Assembly: GCA_902613755.1 (NCBI GenBank)
Contig: CACMIH010000003.1
Location: forward strand, 62,001 to 126,000
DNA from: an uncultured Pelagibacteraceae bacterium
GTDB lineage: Bacteria; Pseudomonadota; Alphaproteobacteria; Pelagibacterales; Pelagibacteraceae
Direction: 5' to 3'
Length of the DNA: 64,000 nucleotides
In this document: piece after piece, positions 45,282 through 55,505 of the stretch
Layout: each line of letters begins with the position of its first letter
Position numbering within the stretch: the stretch's first letter is position 1
Translations under genes and position numbers: made by a program
Notes under the pieces: model-generated
The model's input: only the letters and a program-made list of their open reading frames with translations
What the model was told of the DNA's origin: nothing
Databases searched by the model: none

Positions 45282-46419
45282 GTTTTTGCTCTTCAATTTT
45301 ATAAAAATTTAGCCTGTGATTTATTTTATTATCTTTAATATCAAATATTCCTATTTTTCCCTTAAATGAATTTTTTCTTTTGAAAATTTTATTTAAATTT
45401 TTTATATCAGAATTCAAAGACAAATAATAAATTAACCCAACAAGATCGTAACTTAACAAGGATAAATGTGTAGGATCTTCGTTAAACGCGTTAAAGTATT
45501 TTATTTTATATTTCTCAAAATTTTCTTTATTAATTGAAGGATAATACAAAGGCTGAATATCAGTTTCGTTTAATAGACTTTCATCAAACCATTGATTTAA
45601 AGTTATGAAATATTTATTTTTTGGAAGCACATCTGTATATAAAAGTGATGTAGTTACACTTTTTAGACTTTCATCAAAATCTGCAATTACAACAGCATCG
45701 AAGTTTAAACCTCCTAAAGTGTATCTTTTTTCTAGTCTTTTAATTTTTTTTTCTTTATTTGGATCTTTTGAATTTTTTATTCTCTTTATTTCATCATCAA
45801 GATTTTGTTTTCTTATTCTATAATTAGTAATTTCTTCTATCTGTTTTGTAAGTTTTGTAGGTTCTGTGTTATATTCATAATCTTTATATATTTTTACTTT
45901 TGAATCTTTCATCCCTTTTTTGACTTCAAATTCATAATCTAGTATTGGTGTTAAAAAAATAGTTCTTTTAATTTTATTACTTTCTAAAAATTTTTTTATT
46001 GTATTAAATTGTGATGTAGAATTTATTCCTGCAGAAATTATATTTTTTGGAAGATCTAATGTCTTATTAGTTAATGATAAAAATGTTAAATCTTTCATTT
46101 CATCTAAATAAGTTAAACTTTCATAGAACACAGGACCTATAACAATCTTTACTCCCATTTGACTTAATTCAAATGCTGATTTTAAAGTTTGGTTAGCCTT
46201 TGTAGCAGTATCTTTTGGAAAAATTTCTATTGAATTATTATCAATGTCTTTAACTGCTAATCCTACTGCTTTAATAATTGATTCTCCAATTTCTTTATTA
46301 TCACCAGTCATAGGCACTAATAATCCTATTTTAATTTTTTCATTAGCACTAACTGTTTGAACAGAAAGAAGAGAGAAGTTTATAAATATAAAAAAAATAA
46401 TTTTAATTAATTTATTCAT
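45265..46419 (-). CDS. LpoA-like penicillin-binding protein activator (periplasmic-binding fold)
   Basis: Signal peptide of about 25 residues (LIKIIFFIFINFSLLSVQTV), then a type I periplasmic-binding fold: KIGLLVPMTGDNKEIGESI, AFELSQMGVKIVIGPVFYE, and FDAVVIADFDESL. It resembles the C-terminal domain of LpoA (YraM) and branched-chain amino-acid binding proteins. It has no lipobox, and the TPR half of E. coli LpoA is absent. Because it is divergent from rsmI, followed by a BON lipoprotein, the yraL-yraM-yraP context of E. coli supports an LpoA-type role in activating peptidoglycan synthesis. A plain solute-binding protein is the alternative. Confidence 0.75.
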   Translation of the reverse strand: MNKLIKIIFFIFINFSLLSVQTVSANEKIKIGLLVPMTGDNKEIGESIIKAVGLAVKDIDNNSIEIFPKDTATKANQTLKSAFELSQMGVKIVIGPVFYESLTYLDEMKDLTFLSLTNKTLDLPKNIISAGINSTSQFNTIKKFLESNKIKRTIFLTPILDYEFEVKKGMKDSKVKIYKDYEYNTEPTKLTKQIEEITNYRIRKQNLDDEIKRIKNSKDPNKEKKIKRLEKRYTLGGLNFDAVVIADFDESLKSVTTSLLYTDVLPKNKYFITLNQWFDESLLNETDIQPLYYPSINKENFEKYKIKYFNAFNEDPTHLSLLSYDLVGLIYYLSLNSDIKNLNKIFKRKNSFKGKIGIFDIKDNKINHRLNFYKIEEQKLIKIF

Positions 46420-46454
46420 TTTGGTGCTAGTATAATATTTTTTAAAGCTAAATT

Positions 46455-47318
46455 ATGATTATAAAAACACAATTTCATTCAAAAGAATATCAAAATGGTC
46501 TTTATTTAGTATCTACTCCCTTAGGGAATTTAAAAGATATAACTTTTAGAGCTATTGAAGCATTGGAAAAATCTGATTATATTTTATGTGAAGATACTCG
46601 AGTTTCAAAAAAACTTTTAGATAAATATCAAATAAATTCAAAATTAATTTCAAATCATAAATTTAACGAGAAAAAAAATGTATCTAAAATTATTGAATAC
46701 TTAAAATCTGGAAAAATAATTTCTTTAATATCAGATGCTGGCACCCCTAGTATTTCTGATCCTGGTTCTATCTTGGTCAAGGAGTGTATTAATAAAAATA
46801 TTAAAATATTTCCTATACCTGGACCTTCAGCAGTTTCTACGGCAGTTTCAATCTGTGGATTTTCAGATAAGTTTTTATTTTGTGGTTTTTTTCCCGAAAA
46901 GAAAACACATTTATCCACTGAATTACAGAAACTCTCAAAAATTGAAAACACTTTAGTTTTTTTTGTATCACCAAAAAAAATTAATAAAATTATTCCAGAA
47001 ATTAAAAAAAATTTTGCTGGTAGAAAAATTGTTTTTTGCAGGGAAATTACAAAAATTTTTGAGGAATTTATTCGCAAAGATATAAATGAATTGGATTTCT
47101 TTGAGAAAGAACCAAAAGGAGAATTTACAGTTGTTATTTCTGAAAAAAAAATAGATAAAAATAGCTCTCAAAAATTAAATGAATCAGATAAGAATATAAT
47201 CAAAAAAATGATTAATAAATTTTCTACAAAAGAAATTACAAATATTTTGAGACAAAACACTAATGTATCTAAGAAAGAAATATATAAGTATTGTTTGGAA
47301 TTAAAGAATGAAAATTAG
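46455..47318 (+). CDS. rsmI: 16S rRNA (cytidine1402-2'-O)-methyltransferase RsmI
   Basis: Adds the 2'-O-methyl group at C1402 in the ribosomal decoding centre. Tetrapyrrole-methylase fold: GLYLVSTPLGNLKDITFRAI (vaTPiGN..Dit.Ra), YILCEDTRVSKKLL (aEDTR), ISDAGTPSISDPGSILV (sDAGtP.isDPG) and PIPGPSAVSTAVSICGF. At 287 residues it is normal. It overlaps the BON lipoprotein gene by 11 bases, so they are probably co-translated. Confidence 0.97.
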   Translation: MIIKTQFHSKEYQNGLYLVSTPLGNLKDITFRAIEALEKSDYILCEDTRVSKKLLDKYQINSKLISNHKFNEKKNVSKIIEYLKSGKIISLISDAGTPSISDPGSILVKECINKNIKIFPIPGPSAVSTAVSICGFSDKFLFCGFFPEKKTHLSTELQKLSKIENTLVFFVSPKKINKIIPEIKKNFAGRKIVFCREITKIFEEFIRKDINELDFFEKEPKGEFTVVISEKKIDKNSSQKLNESDKNIIKKMINKFSTKEITNILRQNTNVSKKEIYKYCLELKNEN

Positions 47319-47901
47319 ATTATTAATATTTATTTTAATTAGTTTTTTTCTAACTGCTTGTGTAGGTGTTGGCTCTAAAGGTCTTTTTGGTACAGGTGTT
47401 TCTGTTGCACTAGATCCAAGAACGGTTGGTACTCAAATAGACGACTCAATTATGCAAAAAAGTATTGCAGCTAAAATACTTGCAAAAGATAAAAAATATT
47501 TTTTATCAGTTAAAACGAAAGTTTTGGATGGTAGAATATTTATTACTGGTAAAGTAGAAAATCCTGAGGAAAAATTAATAATCACTAAATTAGCCTGGGA
47601 AACAAAAGGTGCTAGATCAGTAAAAAATGATATTAAAATCAAAGAGGAGTTTAATTTCAAACAATCTGCTAAAGATGTTCTAATTACATCACAACTCAGA
47701 ACAGCATTGATTTTAAATAAAAACATTAAAGCAAGCAATTATCAAATTGATACTTATAAAAAGAAAATTTATATTTACGGTATTGCTCTCACTTCTGAAG
47801 AAAAAGAAATGGTTATTAGTGAAGCTAAAGAAATTCTTGATGTAGAAAATGTAATAGCAAGTATCATGCTTCTAGAAGATCTAAGAATTCAAAAAGATTA
47901 G
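47308..47901 (+). CDS. BON-domain lipoprotein (DolP/YraP-like)
   Basis: A 197-residue lipoprotein. Signal peptide with lipobox LTAC (Cys18), glycine-rich VGVGSKGLFGTGVS, then two BON domains (about residues 47-115 and 120-192), each with the glycine strand motif: VLDGRIFITGKVENPE and KKIYIYGIALTSEEK. DolP of E. coli binds anionic outer-membrane lipid and supports BAM. It lies behind rsmI, as in the E. coli yraL-yraP region, although yraN and diaA are absent. Its stop abuts the maeB stop without a gap. Confidence 0.86.
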   Translation: MKIRLLIFILISFFLTACVGVGSKGLFGTGVSVALDPRTVGTQIDDSIMQKSIAAKILAKDKKYFLSVKTKVLDGRIFITGKVENPEEKLIITKLAWETKGARSVKNDIKIKEEFNFKQSAKDVLITSQLRTALILNKNIKASNYQIDTYKKKIYIYGIALTSEEKEMVISEAKEILDVENVIASIMLLEDLRIQKD

Positions 47902-50187
47902 TTATTTTTTATAGTTTATAACTTGTGAAGAATAAGCCGCAATTGATGCTAAGTTTAAAATTTCTGAAGTAGATGTTCTTAGGGGAGCAATTTCAATTGG
48001 CAGGCCCAATCCTATCAGTAGGGGCCCTATAACTTTTGTATCTCCTATTGTTTTTAGAAGTTTATAAGATATTGCTGCACTATGTTGCCCGGGCATAATA
48101 AGTATATTCGAGTTACCTACTATTTTTGAAAATGGATATAAGTCTTTATATTCTGAATTTAAAGCAACATCTGGTTGCATGTCACCATCAAATTCAAAAT
48201 CTACTTGTCTTTCTTTAAGTATATCAACAGCATTTCTTATATGCTTAGTTCGACTAGTAATAGGTTGACCAAAAGTTGAGTGAGAAACGAAGGCAACCCT
48301 TGGATCAAATCCAAAAAGTCTTACTACTCTTGCTGTAGATATTGCTATTTCAGCCATTTGTTCTGATGTTGGATATTCGTGTACGCTAGTATCACCAATA
48401 AAAATAGTTTTTCCTTTATGAACTATCATATTTAATCCAAACATTATCTCGCCTTTTCTAACATCAACAACTTGTTTGATTTTTTCTAAAGAGGCCCCAA
48501 AGCGTCTAGTATTTCCTGTTACGACACCATCTGCATCACCACAAGCAACCATGCTTGTTGCCCAGACAACTCTGTCATTTCTTATCATTCTGTCACAATC
48601 TCTTTCTAATAAACCTTGTTCTCTCTGTAATTTTTCAAATAAATGTTTTACGTACCGTTTTCTTTTTTCTTCATCCTTTGAGTTAACAATTTCAATGTCA
48701 AAATTTTCACTGTAACCAATATTTTTAATCTGTTCTTTAATTTTACTTTCTTTACCAACCAAGATTGGAATACCTAATTTTGAATTTTTAAAAGCTATAG
48801 CGGCTTTTAAAGTATTTTCATCTTCACCATCTGCAAAGACAATTTTTTTCTGATTTTTCTTAATAAATGAATTTATACCTTGCATAATAGTCACTGTTGG
48901 GTCTAATCTTTGTTTTAATTGTTCTTTATAATCCTCAAAATTATTTATATTTTTTCTAGCTACCCCACTATCAATTGCTGCTTTTGCTACAGCTGATGGT
49001 ATTACACTAATTAATCTAGGATCAAATGTAGAAGGAATTATGTATTCTTTTCCATAATGTGGTCTTTCACCACCCATTGCAGCAACAACTTCATCAGGAA
49101 CATCTTCTCTAGCAAGCTTAGCTATTGCATTAGCTGCAGCAACTTTCATTTCTTCATTTATTGTTTTGGATCTAACATCTAAAGCTCCTCTAAAGATGTA
49201 AGGAAATCCAATTAAATTATTTACTTGATTAGGATAATCTGATCTACCTGTTGCAACAATTGCATCATTTCTAACCTCACTAATTTCTTCTGGAGTAATT
49301 TCTGGATCAGGATTAGCACAAGCAAATATAATTGGGTTTTTTGCCATGGATTTAACCATCTCTTTTTTTAGAACACCTTTTGCAGATAATCCTAAAAAAA
49401 CATCTGCGCCTTTAATAACATCCTCTAAAGTTCTGTGTTTAGTTTTAACTGCATATTTGGATTTCCATTGATCAATTCCCTCAGTTCTTCCTTCATAAAT
49501 AACGCCCTTTCTATCTAGCATTATTATATTTTCAGATTTTACTCCTGAGTTTTTAAATAATTCAGTACAAGCTTGTGCTGAAGCTCCAGCACCATTAACG
49601 ACAACTTTAATTTTTTTTATTGATTTACCACAAATATCTAAGGCATTAATTAATGCTGCAGTAGTTATAATTGCTGTTCCATGTTGATCATCATGAAAAA
49701 CTGGTATATCCAAAATTTCTTTTAATTTCTGTTCTATTATAAAACAATCTGGGGCTGCTATGTCTTCTAAATTTATTCCACCAAAGCTAGGTGCAAAATT
49801 TTTAATTGAATTTATAATTTCGTCTGTATCTTTACAATCAATCTCTAAATCAATCGAATCAATATCTGCAAATCTTTTAAATAATACAGCTTTTCCTTCC
49901 ATCACAGGCTTAGATGCAAGAGCACCTAAATTTCCCATCCCTAATATTGCAGAACCATTACTTATTACAGCAACAAGGTTTCCTTTACTTGTGTAATCAT
50001 AAGCTGCTTCTGGGTTTTCACTTATCTTTTTTACTGGAGCTGCAACTCCTGGAGAATAAGCTAAAGCGAGATCACGCTTAGTTGTCATATTTTTAGATGA
50101 AATAATCTCAATCTTGCCTGGTTTTTTGTCTTTATGAAAATCTAAAGCTTCTTTATCTGTGTAATGATCGATTTTTGTTTTTTTCAT
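47902..50187 (-). CDS. maeB: NADP-dependent malic enzyme MaeB (malic + phosphotransacetylase-like domains)
   Basis: Oxidative decarboxylation of malate to pyruvate, giving NADPH. N-terminal malic domain with LAYSPGVAAPVKKI, FGGINLEDIAAPDCF and HDDQHGTAI; NAD(P) fold VVVNGAGASAQAC near residue 195. Residues about 425-760 are a phosphotransacetylase-like domain (VGNSNILIMPGQHSAAISYK, GPLLIGL) which in MaeB is regulatory, binding acetyl-CoA. A TTG at 50199 is in frame, but the ATG at 50187 (MKKTKIDHY) is preferred. About 761 residues. It is divergent from murJ. Confidence 0.96.
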   Translation of the reverse strand: MKKTKIDHYTDKEALDFHKDKKPGKIEIISSKNMTTKRDLALAYSPGVAAPVKKISENPEAAYDYTSKGNLVAVISNGSAILGMGNLGALASKPVMEGKAVLFKRFADIDSIDLEIDCKDTDEIINSIKNFAPSFGGINLEDIAAPDCFIIEQKLKEILDIPVFHDDQHGTAIITTAALINALDICGKSIKKIKVVVNGAGASAQACTELFKNSGVKSENIIMLDRKGVIYEGRTEGIDQWKSKYAVKTKHRTLEDVIKGADVFLGLSAKGVLKKEMVKSMAKNPIIFACANPDPEITPEEISEVRNDAIVATGRSDYPNQVNNLIGFPYIFRGALDVRSKTINEEMKVAAANAIAKLAREDVPDEVVAAMGGERPHYGKEYIIPSTFDPRLISVIPSAVAKAAIDSGVARKNINNFEDYKEQLKQRLDPTVTIMQGINSFIKKNQKKIVFADGEDENTLKAAIAFKNSKLGIPILVGKESKIKEQIKNIGYSENFDIEIVNSKDEEKRKRYVKHLFEKLQREQGLLERDCDRMIRNDRVVWATSMVACGDADGVVTGNTRRFGASLEKIKQVVDVRKGEIMFGLNMIVHKGKTIFIGDTSVHEYPTSEQMAEIAISTARVVRLFGFDPRVAFVSHSTFGQPITSRTKHIRNAVDILKERQVDFEFDGDMQPDVALNSEYKDLYPFSKIVGNSNILIMPGQHSAAISYKLLKTIGDTKVIGPLLIGLGLPIEIAPLRTSTSEILNLASIAAYSSQVINYKK

Positions 50188-50239
50188 TTCTGATAACAAT
50201 AAATGTACAATTGGGGTAAAATTAAGACTAATATGATTT

Positions 50240-51769
50240 ATGAACTTACTTAAGTCAACAGGTACATTTGGTTTTTATACTATCATTAGTAGATTGCTTG
50301 GTTATTTAAGAGATATTTTAATAGCAATTTTTCTAGGAACAGGGATGTTGGCGGATGCCTTTTTTGTAGCATTTAGAATTCCAAATACATTTAGAAGATT
50401 ATTTGCCGAAGGCACCTTTAATGCAGCATTCGTTCCAAGTTATTCATCAGAAATTATTAAAGGAAAAAAACAATCAAATAAATTTGCTAATGATATTTTT
50501 AATCTTCTTTTTTTAGGGTTGTTATTTTTAACAATAATAATTGAAATTTTCATGCCTGCATTTGTTTCAATTATCGCTCCAGGATTTGTGGGAGATTTAG
50601 AAAAAATGGAGATAGCTATAAATTTAACAAGAATTACTTTTCCTTTTTTATTTTTTATTTGTCTAGCTTCATTTTTTTCTGCAATTTTAAATTCACATAA
50701 TAAGTTTGCAGCTGCAGCTTCGGCCCCAATAATTTTGAATATTGTTTTAATTTTGGTGTTAATTTTTTCTAGGTCTTTAGGTGACCAGTTAGTTTATTAT
50801 TTATCTTATGGAGTTTCTTTAGCTGGTTTTCTACAGTTAATATTTTTATACAAATACGTTTCTAAATATTACTCACTTAAATTTAAATTCAATTTAAGAG
50901 TTAGCAATAAAGTTAGGTTTTTTTTTAAAAAACTTTTGCCAAGTATTTTTTCCTCTGGAGTAACTCAAATTAATATTTTAATTGGAACAATAATCGCGTC
51001 TTTTCAAGCAAGTGCAGTTTCTTACTTATATTATGCTGATAGAATTTATCAAATTAACCTAGCCATAGCTGGTATTGCGATTGGCGTTGTTATACTTCCA
51101 CAGCTTTCAAAACATATTCAATCTAGAAAAAAAAAAAAGATTTTACTTATACAAAATAAAGCTCTTGAACTAAGTTTATTCTTAAGTCTTCCAGCAACTA
51201 TCGCTTTAATCATAGGATCAGAACAAATTATTTCAGCTTTATTTGGTTATGGGTCTTTCAATGAAAATTCGGTGAGCAACTCAAGCTTAGCTTTATATTA
51301 TTTTGCTTTAGGTCTGCCTGCTTTTGCTTTGATAAAAGTTTTTTCAAGTTTTTTCTTTGCAAACCATGATACTAAAACTCCATTTTATATTTCTTTAATT
51401 TCAGTATTGGTAAATATTTTTATCAGTTTGTATTATTTTAGTGAAATTGGTTATATAATAATTCCAATAGCCACATCTATTTCATCTTGGTTTAATTCAA
51501 TATTTTTATTTTTGATCTTAAAAAATCGACAATTATTTTATTTTAATCAAATATTTTTTATTAAATTTATTAAAATAATTTTTGCATCAATTATGATGGG
51601 TTTATTTTTTAACTTTATGTTAAATTTTTTTCAAAACGAATTAGCATTTAATCAATCAATTAAATCTTTTTATTTAGTTTTATCTGTTATATTAGGATTA
51701 TTGTTTTATTTAATTGTGTGTTATTTCATCAAAGCTTTTCAAATGAATGATATTAAATTAAAGTATTAG
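50240..51769 (+). CDS. murJ: Lipid II flippase MurJ (MviN)
   Basis: Flips lipid-linked peptidoglycan precursor across the inner membrane. Starts [20 protein letters not shown], the family's N-terminal helix, then [20 protein letters not shown] (gtg..aDaF.vAfriPN..RRlf) and a total of about 14 membrane helices. [18 protein letters not shown] is conserved (f.EGafs.afvP). At 509 residues it is full length. It is followed 4 bases later by trpS, a common alphaproteobacterial pair. Confidence 0.96.
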   Translation: MNLLKSTGTFGFYTIISRLLGYLRDILIAIFLGTGMLADAFFVAFRIPNTFRRLFAEGTFNAAFVPSYSSEIIKGKKQSNKFANDIFNLLFLGLLFLTIIIEIFMPAFVSIIAPGFVGDLEKMEIAINLTRITFPFLFFICLASFFSAILNSHNKFAAAASAPIILNIVLILVLIFSRSLGDQLVYYLSYGVSLAGFLQLIFLYKYVSKYYSLKFKFNLRVSNKVRFFFKKLLPSIFSSGVTQINILIGTIIASFQASAVSYLYYADRIYQINLAIAGIAIGVVILPQLSKHIQSRKKKKILLIQNKALELSLFLSLPATIALIIGSEQIISALFGYGSFNENSVSNSSLALYYFALGLPAFALIKVFSSFFFANHDTKTPFYISLISVLVNIFISLYYFSEIGYIIIPIATSISSWFNSIFLFLILKNRQLFYFNQIFFIKFIKIIFASIMMGLFFNFMLNFFQNELAFNQSIKSFYLVLSVILGLLFYLIVCYFIKAFQMNDIKLKY

Positions 51770-51773
51770 TTTT

Positions 51774-52775
51774 ATGAGTAAAAAAATATTCTCTGGTGTT
51801 CAGCCTACAGGCAATCTGCATCTTGGAAATTATTTAGGAGCTATAAAAAATTTTGTAGACTTAAATAATGATAATGATAACGAATGTATTTTTTGTGTGG
51901 TTGATCTACATGCTATTACAGTAAAGCAAGATCCTAAAGAATTAAAAAATAATATTAGAGAAACTGTTGCAACTTTTATAGCAAGTGGAATAGATCCAAA
52001 AAAAAGTATAATTTTTAATCAATCCGGGGTAGCCGCTCATGCCGAAGGAGCATGGATATTAAGTTGTATTGCTAGAATGGGTTGGTTAAATAGAATGACC
52101 CAATTCAAAGAGAAAGCCGGTAAAGACAAAGAGAAAGCTAGTATTGGATTATATTCTTATCCAGTTTTAATGGCGTCTGATATCCTTTTATACGATGCCA
52201 CCCATGTTCCTGTAGGTGATGATCAAAAACAACATTTGGAGTTATGCAGAGATATAGCTCAAAAATTTAATAACGATTTTGAAGTAGAAAATTTTCTTCA
52301 AGTTCCTGAACCTTTAATTCAAAAAGAATTTTCAAGAATAATGAGTTTAAAAGATGGTTCAAAAAAAATGAGTAAATCAGAGTTATCAGATTTAAGTAGA
52401 ATAAATTTAACAGATAACAAAGATCAAATAATAAACAAAATCAAAAAAGCAAAAACTGATTCTATGCCTATGCCACAAGATATAAAGGAGCTTGATGAAA
52501 GATTAGAAGCAAAAAATCTTTTAGGAATATATTCAAGTTTAAATAATTCTACATTAGAAAAATCAGTAAAAAATTTTTCAGGTAAAAACTTTTCAGAATT
52601 CAAAGAGCAATTAGCTACAGAGCTTGTGAATAAAATTGAACCTATTTCTAATGAGATAAAGAAACTTTTAGGAGATAAAAGTTATTTAGATGAAATTCTT
52701 CTAGATGGAGTTGTAAAAGCTAATTTAATTGCATCCAAAAAGATTAAAAGAATTAAAGAAATAGTAGGTTTTTAA
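51774..52775 (+). CDS. trpS: Tryptophanyl-tRNA synthetase TrpS
   Basis: Class I synthetase charging tRNA-Trp. [20 protein letters not shown] holds the HIGH-type motif (HLGN), [17 protein letters not shown] and [18 protein letters not shown] are the tryptophan/ATP block, and the KMSKS loop is SKKMSKS near residue 200. At 333 residues it is typical. Probably co-transcribed with murJ, whose stop is 4 bases upstream. Confidence 0.97.
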   Translation: MSKKIFSGVQPTGNLHLGNYLGAIKNFVDLNNDNDNECIFCVVDLHAITVKQDPKELKNNIRETVATFIASGIDPKKSIIFNQSGVAAHAEGAWILSCIARMGWLNRMTQFKEKAGKDKEKASIGLYSYPVLMASDILLYDATHVPVGDDQKQHLELCRDIAQKFNNDFEVENFLQVPEPLIQKEFSRIMSLKDGSKKMSKSELSDLSRINLTDNKDQIINKIKKAKTDSMPMPQDIKELDERLEAKNLLGIYSSLNNSTLEKSVKNFSGKNFSEFKEQLATELVNKIEPISNEIKKLLGDKSYLDEILLDGVVKANLIASKKIKRIKEIVGF

Positions 52776-52827
52776 TAAAAATTTATTATCAAGTTTTAAT
52801 TTTTAAAATATTCACTATATATAATTT

Positions 52828-53370
52828 ATGTTCGTTCAAACAGAAGTAACACCGAATCCAAATTCTTTGAAATTTCTTCCTGGGAAGAAAGTTTCAAACA
52901 GTGGTCCTTATGAAATTACAAATAAAGATGATATGCAAAATGAATTGGTGAGAAATATTTTATCAATAAATGGTGTTGAGGGTATTTTTTTAGGTCAAGA
53001 TTTTATTTCAGTAAATAAGAAAGAAAACATTAAGTGGGACGAAATAAAACATATAGTAATTTCTCTAATAAATGATTTTTACGCCGATGGTAAAGAGTTT
53101 GTAATTGATGAAAATATAAAAGACGAAAATTTAGATTTAAGTGAAATTGAGTCAAAAATTGTAAAAATTTTAGAAGAAAAAATAAGACCTGCTGTTGCTA
53201 GAGACGGTGGAGATATAAAATTTAAAGAGTTTAAGGACGGAATAGTTAAGGTACAGTTACATGGGAGCTGTTCAGGCTGCCCTAGTTCAACAATGACTTT
53301 AAAACAAGGTGTTCAAAATCTTTTATGCCATTATTTACCGGAAGTAAAAGAGGTTGTTGCTATACAATAA
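52828..53370 (+). CDS. Nfu/NifU-type Fe-S scaffold or carrier protein
   Basis: N-terminal Nfu_N domain starts MFVQTEVTPNPNSLKFLPGK, diagnostic of mitochondrial and alphaproteobacterial NFU1. The C-terminal NifU-like domain (residues about 108-180) has IRPAVARDGGDIKF and the cluster ligands GSCSGCPSST (CxxC). It binds and passes on [4Fe-4S] clusters. At 180 residues it is full length. It lies after trpS with a 52-base gap and is 6 bases before the glucosaminidase gene. Confidence 0.94.
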   Translation: MFVQTEVTPNPNSLKFLPGKKVSNSGPYEITNKDDMQNELVRNILSINGVEGIFLGQDFISVNKKENIKWDEIKHIVISLINDFYADGKEFVIDENIKDENLDLSEIESKIVKILEEKIRPAVARDGGDIKFKEFKDGIVKVQLHGSCSGCPSSTMTLKQGVQNLLCHYLPEVKEVVAIQ

Positions 53371-53376
53371 TTAATT

Positions 53377-54441
53377 ATGAGAAAATTTAAAAAATCAGGT
53401 TTTTTAAAAAATAAAGGCTTTAATATAGTTTCACGGTTTTTTTTAAGTTCTTTTATTGTAATTTCATTCTTTTATGCAGCGCCGATAATTATTAATTTTA
53501 CAGATAAAAATTTTAATAACAAAGAATTTACTAACAATTCAAAAAACATTTTAAATAATACTTTAAATAAAGATAAATTAATTGAGGAAGACCCAACAGC
53601 AGATGGTGATGAAAGAGATTTATTATATGATATTTTAGAGGAAAATAATTCTGAAATTAATTTAGTCAGATATACAACTTCTGAGATTGACTCATTATTT
53701 AAAGAGGTAAATTATAATTTAAAAGATGTAAGAGATACAAAATTAGTAAAACCAATAGACATTGGTCTTCTACCAAATGAAATTAAAAATATTGCAAGCA
53801 CTAAAAAAAGAAAAGATATGTTTATAAAAATTGTGCTCCCTTTAATAGTTAAGGAAAACAATAAAATTAGAGTTGACAGAAAAAGATTATTCACAATTTT
53901 AAATAAAAATAGCAACACTGATATTGAAAAAAAATGGTTAGAAAAAAAGTATAAACAATACGGTGTAAGAAAAAATGATTTATCTACTTTGAAAGTGAGA
54001 ATGGATGAAATACCAGTTTCATTAGCGATAGCTCAAGCTGCTAAAGAAACTGGCTGGGGTACTTCAAGATTTGCTTTAAAGGGAAATGCTTTATTTGGAC
54101 AATGGACTTGGTCTGGAGAAGGATTAAAACCTAAAAATGCTGATGAGGGTAAAGATCATAAAGTTATGAAATTTCATAGCTTACAATTATCTGTAAGAGC
54201 ATATTTAAGAAATTTAAATACACACTCAACTTACAAAAATTTAAGAAAAGCGAGAACAGAACTTAGAAATCAAAATAAACCTTTAGATAGTTTAATTTTG
54301 TCTAAGCATTTAGATAAATATGCAGAAACAGGAAGCCAATATATAGAGGTTTTACAAAAAATTATTCAACAGAATAACTTAAAAGATTTTGATGAGGCGA
54401 GATTGTTGCCTTCAAGTAAAGATTTAGAAAGTTTAATCTAA
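53377..54441 (+). CDS. Bax-like glucosaminidase-domain protein
   Basis: One N-terminal membrane helix or signal anchor (about residues 18-37), a variable stalk to about residue 200, then a glucosaminidase (GH73-like) domain: PVSLAIAQAAKETGWGTSRF with the catalytic-type glutamate, KGNALFGQWTWSG, and the C-terminal YAETGSQYIEVLQKII. E. coli Bax has the same domain. A peptidoglycan hydrolase acting in the periplasm is likely, though its role is uncharacterised. At 354 residues the stalk is long. It converges on the deacetylase gene with a 4-base overlap. Confidence 0.86.
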   Translation: MRKFKKSGFLKNKGFNIVSRFFLSSFIVISFFYAAPIIINFTDKNFNNKEFTNNSKNILNNTLNKDKLIEEDPTADGDERDLLYDILEENNSEINLVRYTTSEIDSLFKEVNYNLKDVRDTKLVKPIDIGLLPNEIKNIASTKKRKDMFIKIVLPLIVKENNKIRVDRKRLFTILNKNSNTDIEKKWLEKKYKQYGVRKNDLSTLKVRMDEIPVSLAIAQAAKETGWGTSRFALKGNALFGQWTWSGEGLKPKNADEGKDHKVMKFHSLQLSVRAYLRNLNTHSTYKNLRKARTELRNQNKPLDSLILSKHLDKYAETGSQYIEVLQKIIQQNNLKDFDEARLLPSSKDLESLI

Positions 54442-55505
54442 TTTTCATTAAGTTTTATAGGAAATTGAACACCAAACCATCTCCATTTTCCATTATCATT
54501 TAGAGAACAATTAATTCTACCTCTTCTTGGTTTGAATGGTTCTCTAAATTCAATAGTTAAAGAATTGTTAGCAAAGTTTATTTTTGATTTTTCCCAAACA
54601 TCACCCTCATTTGAATAACAATTTATATTAGATAAATTTTTTTGCTCATTGAAAAATTCAACTTTAAAATTTGGAGGGTTTGTGTTTTCGAATAATTGTT
54701 TTTCTTCAGGAAGTATTCTTTTGTATTCAAGTGGAAAATAATTTATTATTGATCTAAATCTTTTTAATTCTCCATATTTCTCATTAATTGGAAATCTGGG
54801 TAACTCAAATTTATCTTTATTTAAATCAATTACACCAGAATGCTGACCAAAAGCATATTTGAAATTTTTAGATATATAATTTTTCATAAACTTAGAGTAT
54901 TCACCAAATGGATATGAAAATAGACTAGGCACGTAACCAAGTTCTCTTAGGAAAATTTTATTAGCTGTTTCAATATCTAAAATAAAATCTTCATTGTTTA
55001 CATCTATAAGATATTCATGAGTATGAGAATGATGCCCTATATATGCAAAATCATTAATCTCAACTTCTTTAATTTGATCCCAAGTCATATAACCCCTTTT
55101 TCCTACTGGCTCAGTTGAAACAAATAAAATAAATGGAATTTTATTTTCTTTTAGATAAGGCCATGCTTCAGTATAAAAAGATTCAAAAGCGTCATCGATA
55201 GTTATCAGAATTTCTTTCTTCGATTTTGGTATGTCAAATTGTTCTGCAAAATTATTTGGATTGTGAAAGTCAAAATTTGAGCTTTTTATAATATCCATAT
55301 GCTCCTTAAAAACATCCATTTTAATATTGGTCGAAGGGTACTTATTCTCATTAAAACGGTGATACATTATTGATAGAATTCCCTCATCATTAGAATAATA
55401 TTTGATATTATTTTCATCTGATTTAGAACTGATATTAGAAAAAAAAATAATTATGAGTAAACTGATAATTGATGTAGCTGGTGAAAAAATTTTTTTAATG
55501 ATCAT
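54438..55505 (-). CDS. Secreted polysaccharide deacetylase-family protein
   Basis: Signal peptide (IIKKIFSPATSIISLLIIIF and following, about 28 residues), then a NodB-homology domain at residues about 80-230: ILITIDDAFESFYTEAW gives the Asp pair, and IGHHSHTHEYL is the HxxxH metal motif; FSYPFGEYSKF is motif 3. The C-terminal about 100 residues form an additional beta-rich part. It probably removes acyl groups from a cell-wall or surface glycan. The signal peptide requires the start at 55505, which overlaps the divergent tsaB gene by 53 bases. Confidence 0.86.
   Translation of the reverse strand: MIIKKIFSPATSIISLLIIIFFSNISSKSDENNIKYYSNDEGILSIMYHRFNENKYPSTNIKMDVFKEHMDIIKSSNFDFHNPNNFAEQFDIPKSKKEILITIDDAFESFYTEAWPYLKENKIPFILFVSTEPVGKRGYMTWDQIKEVEINDFAYIGHHSHTHEYLIDVNNEDFILDIETANKIFLRELGYVPSLFSYPFGEYSKFMKNYISKNFKYAFGQHSGVIDLNKDKFELPRFPINEKYGELKRFRSIINYFPLEYKRILPEEKQLFENTNPPNFKVEFFNEQKNLSNINCYSNEGDVWEKSKINFANNSLTIEFREPFKPRRGRINCSLNDNGKWRWFGVQFPIKLNEN

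Noticed and set aside
52820-52825. TATAAT directly before the Nfu gene
   Set aside because: Too close to the ATG (2 bases); initiation would fall inside the gene.
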